From: DATBMY01 sp036554605
Lineage (GTDB): Bacteria; Acidobacteriota; Blastocatellia; UBA7656
Assembly (NCBI GenBank): GCA_036554605.1
Contig: DATBMY010000393.1
Location: 1 to 11,037, forward strand
DNA length: 11,037 nt
Direction: 5' to 3'
Shown here one piece after another: positions 6,368 through 11,037 of the stretch. Below the pieces are notes generated by a model that saw only the letters and a program-made list of their open reading frames with translations, had not been told where the DNA came from and did not search any database. A program made the translations under genes and the position numbers. Numbering within the stretch: position 1 is the stretch's first letter; each line of letters opens with the position of its first letter.

Positions 6368-8183
6368 AACGTTTAATGTAAATCTCTTCAATATTCCAGG
6401 TCGCGCGAGGGGACATTGGCGAAGGAACTACGTTGCCGAATTTGTTGCGGAAAGCGACTGCTTCCTGCTGCACAACGAGGTTGATCTCCGGCAGTTGCTC
6501 GGACCAAATTCGCTGAATCTCTGCGTATTTCTGCTTCTGGACCGCGCGATCGGGAATGCTTTCGATCTCGTGTACGAGTTGGTCGACTCTCGCCTCCCAC
6601 TCGGTAGAGGGCTTCGCCTGGTTTACAAAGCAGGCGTGCTGGCCACCTGACGACAACAGGATGTTCTTCGAGTTGGTCGGTCCGGGCGGCACACCGCTAC
6701 CCCACCCGAGAACCAGCGCGTCAAAGTTAAAGGTCTTTTCCATGATGTCGGCTATGTCCTTGAGCGGGGCCTGCCGCGAGTGCGCCCTTATGCCGACATC
6801 TTGAAGGCTGCGTATTATGAAAGCCGCCGTGCGAATGCGCTGAGAGTTGGTGGAGTTAGTGTGTATGGTGAATTCAATGGTGTTCCCATCCTGATCTTCC
6901 AGCGCGCCGTCGCCGTTTGTGTCTCTGAGCCCTATCTCGGCGAGCATCTGTTTTGCTCGCGCCACGTCGTAGGGATATGTCATCACGTCATTTGAATGCC
7001 ACATCTTGTCGGCCGGCGTCGAGAATGTCCAGTTCGGCATCGCGCGGCCCGCATATACAGTGTTCGCGATGGCTTCGCGGTCAAGGGCATAGGAGATGGC
7101 CTGTCGGAATTTCTGATTGCGGAAGAGCCGCTGTTTCCATGGCGCGAGAAAAGGCTGTTTGGTATTCGGGTTTATGGAGTTGTTCTGGTTGAAGACTATC
7201 CATTCGGTGTTGAGCACGACGCCGATGTCATGGACTATGACGTTGGGGTCTTGCTGCTTCATCTGCTGTACGGCGGCGTAGTCTTCGGCTCTGACTCGCG
7301 AGACGATGTCTATCTCGCCGGCGAGAAACTTCGACTGCACGGTGGTGAAGTCCTGCGCGATGACGAAGATCACGCGGTCGAGGTACGGCAACCGCTGTCC
7401 GCTCTGGTCAACCTTCCAGAAGTATGGATTGCGCTCAAGCACTATGCGCTGGCCCGGCGAATACTCCTTCAGGCGAAACGGGCCGAGCGAGACTATATCG
7501 GCGGGGTTGCTGTCGAGACCCATGACCTCGTTAAACTTGCCCTCGCGCCAGGTCTGCTCCCATTTGTGTTTTGGAATGGGAAAGAGATTAACTATAGAAT
7601 CGAGAAAGAGACTGTTGGCTTTACTCAGCGTGAACCGCACCGCGTGGTCATTGATTTTAACAAGCTGCGGGTATATGGGATTTCCGTCCGCGTCAGTCCC
7701 CTCGGTGAATGTGTCCCGGATTGAATTCGCGACATTCTTATCGCGTATCACGTCATAGGTGAATAAGACGTCGTCGGCGGTGAAGGGCTGGCCGTCAGAC
7801 CACCGCACGCCGCGCCTCAAGTAGAATGTATATTGCTTTACGTCGGGCGTTACTTCCCAGTGTGTACAGAGGCCCGAGTCATAATCGGGTGGGTTGCCGC
7901 CGTTGCGAAAGTCTATCAGCCAGCGGAATACATGGTAGTAGAGCAGATAGGCCGAGTTTTCGTCCGAGACCTGTATGATATTGAACGTCCTTGGATCGCC
8001 CTTGAGATCGAGCACCAGCTGGCCGCCATACTTCCCCGGCCCTCCCTCGAATATATAGGCTTGTTCGGGCGGCTCGCCTTGAAACGGCGGGTTGGGCTCC
8101 CCGGTCAGCTCGTTCGGCTTGCTGCTACAGGCGACCGAAGCAAACAGGGAGATGACCAACGCGGCGACGCCGAATCTCTTCAT
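6366..8183 (-). CDS. Periplasmic solute-binding lipoprotein of a peptide/nickel-type ABC importer (SBP_bac_5 family)
   Basis: The 605-residue protein captures substrate outside the inner membrane and delivers it to the two permeases encoded next. Residues 1-18 are a lipoprotein signal (MKRF, then a hydrophobic stretch) ending at Cys19 in the lipobox-like ASVAC, followed by Ser-Ser. The family signature covers about 117-146 (KQYTFYLRRGVRWSDGQPFT, then ADDVLFTYDV). Other landmarks are LGPFRLKEYSPGQ (233-245), RNPYFWKV (251-258) and FRQAISYALDREAI (359-372). DTNGDGALEDQDG (421-433) resembles a calcium-binding loop, though similar loops recur in this family. The start is the ATG at 8183 with AAGGGGA eight bases upstream. 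An in-frame ATG at 8267 would add 28 residues in front of the signal peptide and overlaps the likely promoter, so I reject it. At about 600 residues it is longer than classical DppA or OppA (about 510-520 mature). Substrate cannot be named. Confidence 0.94.
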   Translation of the reverse strand: MKRFGVAALVISLFASVACSSKPNELTGEPNPPFQGEPPEQAYIFEGGPGKYGGQLVLDLKGDPRTFNIIQVSDENSAYLLYYHVFRWLIDFRNGGNPPDYDSGLCTHWEVTPDVKQYTFYLRRGVRWSDGQPFTADDVLFTYDVIRDKNVANSIRDTFTEGTDADGNPIYPQLVKINDHAVRFTLSKANSLFLDSIVNLFPIPKHKWEQTWREGKFNEVMGLDSNPADIVSLGPFRLKEYSPGQRIVLERNPYFWKVDQSGQRLPYLDRVIFVIAQDFTTVQSKFLAGEIDIVSRVRAEDYAAVQQMKQQDPNVIVHDIGVVLNTEWIVFNQNNSINPNTKQPFLAPWKQRLFRNQKFRQAISYALDREAIANTVYAGRAMPNWTFSTPADKMWHSNDVMTYPYDVARAKQMLAEIGLRDTNGDGALEDQDGNTIEFTIHTNSTNSQRIRTAAFIIRSLQDVGIRAHSRQAPLKDIADIMEKTFNFDALVLGWGSGVPPGPTNSKNILLSSGGQHACFVNQAKPSTEWEARVDQLVHEIESIPDRAVQKQKYAEIQRIWSEQLPEINLVVQQEAVAFRNKFGNVVPSPMSPRATWNIEEIYIKR

Positions 8184-8199
8184 TATTAGTTCCCCTTCA
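8176..8199 (-). promoter_or_regulatory. Ribosome-binding site deciding the lipoprotein start
   Basis: On the minus strand AAGGGGA precedes the ATG at 8183 by about eight bases. It supports starting at the lipoprotein signal peptide rather than at the in-frame ATG at 8267. Confidence 0.6.
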
Positions 8200-8236
8200 A
8201 GATGAGTGGGCATGGGGGTCATTGCCTGGTAAAAAA

Positions 8237-8263
8237 GGTATATCAGCCGGCGACGGGTGTCAA
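8237..8263 (-). promoter_or_regulatory. Sigma-70-like promoter for the lipoprotein-permease-pts unit
   Basis: On the minus strand an exact TTGACA (8258-8263) is followed after 15 bases by TATACC (8237-8242). The -35 is perfect and the -10 matches four of six bases; the spacer is two short of optimal. Predicted initiation near 8230 gives a leader of about 45 bases ahead of the ATG at 8183, carrying the AAGGGGA ribosome-binding site. Confidence 0.5.
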
Positions 8264-8304
8264 ACATAAGCCCTCGCGCCGTTGCGTGGCGGGTGATTGC
8301 TGAC

Positions 8305-8425
8305 GAGACGCTTTCGAGCGCTTCGCCGCGCCCGGCGGTTGAGAAAGTCTCTACTTGTCGAAGCGCTCCGAAAATGATCTTCCGCGCTCTAGCCCATCAC
8401 TACCGGGCGCGGAAAGCTGCGCCCG
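8305..8425. repeat. Cluster of competing inverted repeats
   Basis: Dyad A pairs AGCGCTTCG (8317-8325) with CGAAGCGCT (8359-8367) and continues as TTTCG/CGAAA with one bulged base, flanked by GAGAC (8305-8309) and GTCTC (8347-8351). Dyad B pairs TTCCGCGC (8380-8387) with GCGCGGAA (8407-8414). Dyad C pairs CGGGCGC (8404-8410) with GCGCCCG (8419-8425). B and C share bases 8407-8410, so only one can form at a time. This could be an attenuator-like leader, a small RNA, or a set of regulator sites. Function is unknown. Confidence 0.4.
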
Positions 8426-8498
8426 CGGCTTGTTTGTGAACGGTCTCTTTCTCCTATATTTCTTTTAAAAAGTTGCTATATACTCTCACATTCTAGCC

Positions 8499-8528
8499 TT
8501 GATCTTTAGCCTTTCAGTTTAGTATTAC
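8499..8528 (+). promoter_or_regulatory. Weak promoter candidate for the kinase gene
   Basis: TTGATC (8499-8504) and TATTAC (8523-8528) are separated by 18 bases; each matches four of six consensus positions. Another A/T-rich -10-like hexamer, TATACT, is at 8479-8484 but has no good -35. The assignment is tentative. Confidence 0.25.
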
Positions 8529-8586
8529 CGCTTCTCTCAAACGCGTGAATGTCAGTGTATGAGTTTGTAAAGCGAAGGTGGGCGCG

Positions 8587-10593
8587 ATGAGGTACTGCCC
8601 TACATGCAACAAAGTCTATTCTCGTGATCGGCGGCACTGTACAGTCGACGGCGCGCGACTTTACCTCAAGGACCCTTTCAATCTTGTCGGCAAAGTACTA
8701 TTAGACAAGTATCGGCTGGACGCGCTTGTGGGCGTAGGGGGATTCGGCGCGGTTTATAGCGCCTACCACCTCGGGATTGACCGCCGCGTCGCATTCAAAA
8801 TCCTTCTCCCTCATCTTGCCGCCAGCGACGATAAGGCCTGTGAGCTTTTCGAGCAGGAAGCCAGGACAGCAGCCCGCCTGAGCCATGCGAATGTAGTTGA
8901 CATCAGGGACGCCGGTCATACCCCCGACGGTATCGCCTACATGGTTATGGAGTGGCTGGAAGGACACACACTTGATGAGGAGATAGCCGCGAACGGCAGG
9001 CTCAGCTTTGAACGCGCCGCCGAGATCCTTCGCCAGATAGCGGCTGCGCTTGATGAAGCTCACATCGCGCGAATCATCCACCGCGACCTCAAGCCTTCGA
9101 ACATTATAATTGTCAGGCGTACGAGTGGCGGCGATCAGGTTAAAGTGCTCGACTTCGGTATTGCAAAAGTCGTGACCAGTACGGCCGGCTCTGCGGTCTC
9201 AATGGCGATGGGCACCCCAAATTACGCCAGCCCGGAACAGCTAACCCAGGGCGGCAATATCGACACCCGCTCCGACATATACTCGCTCGGCGTGATGCTC
9301 TATCAAATGCTCAGCGGGTCGCTGCCCTTCAGCGCGTCATCCATACATGAGTTGATAAGATTGCAAGTTTTCGAAGAACCGCCTCCTCTGCGCGACTCGC
9401 TACCGGACGCGCCCGCGGGGGTCGAGCGACTCCTAAAAAGGATGATGGACAAGGAGCCGCGGAACAGACCCGATACGGCGGGTGAGGTCTGCGAGGAGTA
9501 TGAGACTTGCCTGGTTGTGGGGCGATTGCTGGTCGAAGCACAAAAGGCATGCGCTGAGAAAGAGTACCGGCTCGCTATCTCCAAATGGGAGGAAGTGCTC
9601 AGGCTCAGCCCTCAGGAACCCGGAATAAGGGAATCTGTCAAAGCCGCTCAAGAGAAACTTGAGGATACGCGGGTCACACAAGAGGTAAGCTACAAGGATA
9701 TAAGGGTCACGCAAGATATAAGCAACATAGCCGATTCTCGCGGCAGGATAGACAACTCAATTTCGGAAGCATCACAGGCGTTTGGTAAGAAGCCGGAAGT
9801 CAAGCTGCTAGAGGAAACGGAGAGACTTGCGCTGGAAAGTGATGGCGGCCCGTTCGGACGCGCCGTAGAAACAGGAGAGAAAAAGCAAAAGAGGCTGGGA
9901 CGCCAGTTAGCTATTGGCGGCGTTGCTCTGGTTGTGATAGCGATAGTGATTGGGGCGATCTGGCTGCAAAGATCGAACGATCCTGATCCAACTCCGACAG
10001 GCGCGCAAGCTCAGAATCAAGGCAGCCCCATGACTTCATCGGATTCAAAGGCCTCGCCGCCAGCAGCCGTGACGCCAAAGGTCGAGTTGCTGACTTATTA
10101 CCTTGAAACAGAAGCCGACGATGGCACGACAACGCGGGCGAGCGGGCTTGAGACCTTTAAACCGGACCAGAAATATAAACTGCACTTGACGCCGCGAGAG
10201 AGCGGCTACCTTTATATAGTTGCGCCGGGGACGTCGCTCGACCCTACGACTTATCTGACGGCAAAGCCCATCGCGGCTACCGGGGTAAGCACGAACCAGG
10301 CGGCGGCGGGAAGTGATTTTGTGTTTCCTGGCGGAGATAATTGGATGAGGGTCAAGGGTGAAGTCGATACGACAGAGATAAGGGTGATCTTTTCGCCCGA
10401 ACCGCTTCAGACCCCGGACTATCTGGCTTCATCGGCAGGGCGGAAACTGACGCCTAATGAGTATTCACAGTTAGAAAAGTATGCGGCCCGCGGCGAGACG
10501 GACCAGAGCAGCGAGCGTTCCCGGCCAAAAGTCGCTTTAAAAGGTGAAGAGCGTAAACCGATAATGTTCGACATACGCCTCAAGCGGCATTAA
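8587..10593 (+). CDS. Transmembrane Ser/Thr protein kinase with N-terminal zinc ribbon and exported DUF4384-like domain
   Basis: This 668-residue Hanks-type kinase phosphorylates proteins on Ser/Thr. It opens with a small zinc ribbon (Cys4, Cys7, His17, Cys18, then VDG). The kinase domain spans about 42-310: Gly-rich loop GVGGFGAVY (49-57), VAFK with Lys71, helix-C Glu91, catalytic HRDLKPSN (165-172, Asp167), DFG (189-191), GTPNYASPEQ (209-218), Asp230 and Arg294; all catalytic residues are present. Residues 311-358 look like a TPR helix pair. Two copies of an RVTQ-type motif follow (360-379), then one membrane helix (about 441-460), a Pro/Ser/Thr linker to about 496, and an extracytoplasmic domain (498-608) resembling DUF4384. 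I chose the ATG at 8587, with AAGGTG six bases upstream, over the GTG at 8578. It is divergent from the lipoprotein gene and is followed 11 bp later by an exported protein. Ligand and targets are unknown. Confidence 0.93.
   Translation: MRYCPTCNKVYSRDRRHCTVDGARLYLKDPFNLVGKVLLDKYRLDALVGVGGFGAVYSAYHLGIDRRVAFKILLPHLAASDDKACELFEQEARTAARLSHANVVDIRDAGHTPDGIAYMVMEWLEGHTLDEEIAANGRLSFERAAEILRQIAAALDEAHIARIIHRDLKPSNIIIVRRTSGGDQVKVLDFGIAKVVTSTAGSAVSMAMGTPNYASPEQLTQGGNIDTRSDIYSLGVMLYQMLSGSLPFSASSIHELIRLQVFEEPPPLRDSLPDAPAGVERLLKRMMDKEPRNRPDTAGEVCEEYETCLVVGRLLVEAQKACAEKEYRLAISKWEEVLRLSPQEPGIRESVKAAQEKLEDTRVTQEVSYKDIRVTQDISNIADSRGRIDNSISEASQAFGKKPEVKLLEETERLALESDGGPFGRAVETGEKKQKRLGRQLAIGGVALVVIAIVIGAIWLQRSNDPDPTPTGAQAQNQGSPMTSSDSKASPPAAVTPKVELLTYYLETEADDGTTTRASGLETFKPDQKYKLHLTPRESGYLYIVAPGTSLDPTTYLTAKPIAATGVSTNQAAAGSDFVFPGGDNWMRVKGEVDTTEIRVIFSPEPLQTPDYLASSAGRKLTPNEYSQLEKYAARGETDQSSERSRPKVALKGEERKPIMFDIRLKRH
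9664..9723 (+). repeat. Tandem RVTQ motif repeat inside the kinase gene
   Basis: Two nine-residue units with an 11-codon period, DTRVTQEVS (residues 360-368) and DIRVTQDIS (371-379), sit between the TPR-like region and the membrane helix. The DNA copies are 9664-9690 and 9697-9723. Each offers a threonine followed by Gln and an acidic residue, so they may be juxtamembrane autophosphorylation or FHA-docking sites. That role is inference. Confidence 0.6.
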
Positions 10594-10597
10594 GGAG
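10593..10597 (+). promoter_or_regulatory. Ribosome-binding site of the exported protein gene
   Basis: AGGAG begins at the last base of the kinase TAA stop and is seven bases from the ATG at 10605. This arrangement favours re-initiation by ribosomes that have just finished the kinase. Confidence 0.6.
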
Positions 10598-10604
10598 TTG
10601 TCCG

Positions 10605-11037
10605 ATGTATCTCAGGAGATCGGCTTGCATCTTAGTTTTAGCGTTGATGACCGCGCCTGCTATTGCCTTGAGCACCGTTCAAGTTGATATTGTGCCCGGC
10701 ACAAAGCCTAAGCCCACAAAACGAGCAACCGTCCGTCCTAAGACTACGCCCAATACAAAAGCCGGGGCGAAACGACCGGCCACTCGGCCGAACAGTGTAG
10801 ACCTCTTCCCGGTGTATGGTGTAACGCTTGGTGTAACGACAACTCAGGAACTTGCTCGTTTGGGAACAAGGGCGACAAATATTAACTCCAGCACAGGAAA
10901 ACCATACCAGTATTATGAGATTAAGGAGCTCAGCTTTTGGTACAACAATGCTGGGGTTGCCGACTCAATGTACCTTATGCATAACTGGCCCGAGCCGGAC
11001 TCGCTGCCTGAACGGTGGCGAGCACTGGGCTGGGATT
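10605..11037 (+). CDS. Exported protein of unknown function, 3' end cut by window edge
   Basis: The frame is open to the right edge, giving the first 144 residues. Residues 1-21 form a clear Sec signal peptide: MYLRRSA, a hydrophobic core, and a likely signal peptidase I site after APAIA. Residues about 22-65 are a disordered Lys/Arg/Pro/Thr-rich linker. From about 66 an ordered domain begins with LFPVYGVTLGVTTTQELARL and contains several aromatic residues (YQYYEI, LSFWYNN, MHNWPEP, ERWRALGW). I do not recognise this domain. The ATG at 10605 has AGGAG seven bases upstream, overlapping the end of the kinase stop region, and lies 11 bp after that stop, so the two genes are very likely co-transcribed. 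With a signal peptide it would sit in the same compartment as the kinase's C-terminal domain, so it may be a ligand, co-receptor or substrate of that pathway. This is inference from position. Confidence 0.85.
   Translation, partial: MYLRRSACILVLALMTAPAIALSTVQVDIVPGTKPKPTKRATVRPKTTPNTKAGAKRPATRPNSVDLFPVYGVTLGVTTTQELARLGTRATNINSSTGKPYQYYEIKELSFWYNNAGVADSMYLMHNWPEPDSLPERWRALGWD

Larger units (their letters stand above)
8184..8586. other. Divergent intergenic region, about 400 bp
   Basis: It lies between the lipoprotein start (minus) and the kinase start (plus). From left to right it holds the lipoprotein ribosome-binding site, a near-consensus promoter on the minus strand (8237-8263), a G+C-rich block with several competing inverted repeats (about 8305-8425), then an A/T-rich stretch (about 8445-8570) with a weak plus-strand promoter candidate, and the kinase ribosome-binding site (8575-8580). 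I see no convincing gene. The 60-codon open frame at 8257-8439 lacks a ribosome-binding site and any recognisable motif. Confidence 0.6.

Noticed and set aside
7444..7482. EF-hand-like loop in the lipoprotein at residues 421-433 (bases about 6885-6923) as evidence for calcium sensing
   Set aside because: Similar DxNGDG loops are common in this binding-protein family, so this gives no specific functional clue.
8184..8267. Upstream ATG for the binding lipoprotein
   Set aside because: It would place 28 residues before a complete lipoprotein signal peptide and would overlap the predicted promoter.
8257..8439. 60-codon open frame in the divergent intergenic region
   Set aside because: No ribosome-binding site, no motif, and it overlaps the inverted-repeat cluster and promoter.
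10818..10838. GGTGTAACG direct repeat with a 12-base period
   Set aside because: It encodes GVTLGVT within the exported protein domain and is most simply coding repetition of valine-threonine turns.

Overview
The window reads as a bacterial chromosome segment of moderately high G+C. It probably comes from an Acidobacteriota relative, possibly class Blastocatellia. That placement is inference from gene content: a zinc-ribbon-tagged Ser/Thr receptor kinase with a DUF4384-like exported domain, an HPr/Enzyme I pair with no sugar permease nearby, and a G-rich heptad-repeat element between genes. No rRNA or other taxonomic marker is present. No tRNA, CRISPR array, transposase or phage gene was seen.

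Layout. Minus strand, 1-1639: the 5' part of a membrane-anchored HD-GYP cyclic-di-GMP phosphodiesterase, whose 3' end runs off the left edge. 1640-1912 is noncoding, with small dyads. Minus strand, 8183 down to 1913: five collinear genes, namely a solute-binding lipoprotein (6366-8183), two DppB/DppC-type permeases (5268-6236 and 4013-5263), ptsH (3684-3974) and ptsI (1913-3697). Apart from one 129-bp gap after the lipoprotein gene, spacings are 4 bp, 38 bp and a 14-bp overlap, so this looks like one transcription unit. A near-consensus promoter lies just upstream, at 8237-8263. The 129-bp gap is almost filled by a long inverted repeat of G-rich heptads.

About 400 bp (8184-8586) of structured noncoding DNA separates this unit from a divergent plus-strand pair: a transmembrane Ser/Thr kinase (8587-10593) and a signal-peptide protein (10605 to the right edge). 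The second start is 11 bp after the first stop.

How the genes may work together. The lipoprotein and two permeases are the binding and channel parts of a peptide/nickel-type ABC importer, but its two ATPases are not in the window. HPr and Enzyme I pass phosphate from phosphoenolpyruvate, but no Enzyme II is present, so their role here may be regulatory, or they may serve a permease encoded elsewhere. The kinase likely reads an extracytoplasmic signal through its C-terminal domain, and the exported protein next to it is a candidate partner. The strongest non-genic signal is the inverted heptad element between the binding-protein gene and the permease genes.
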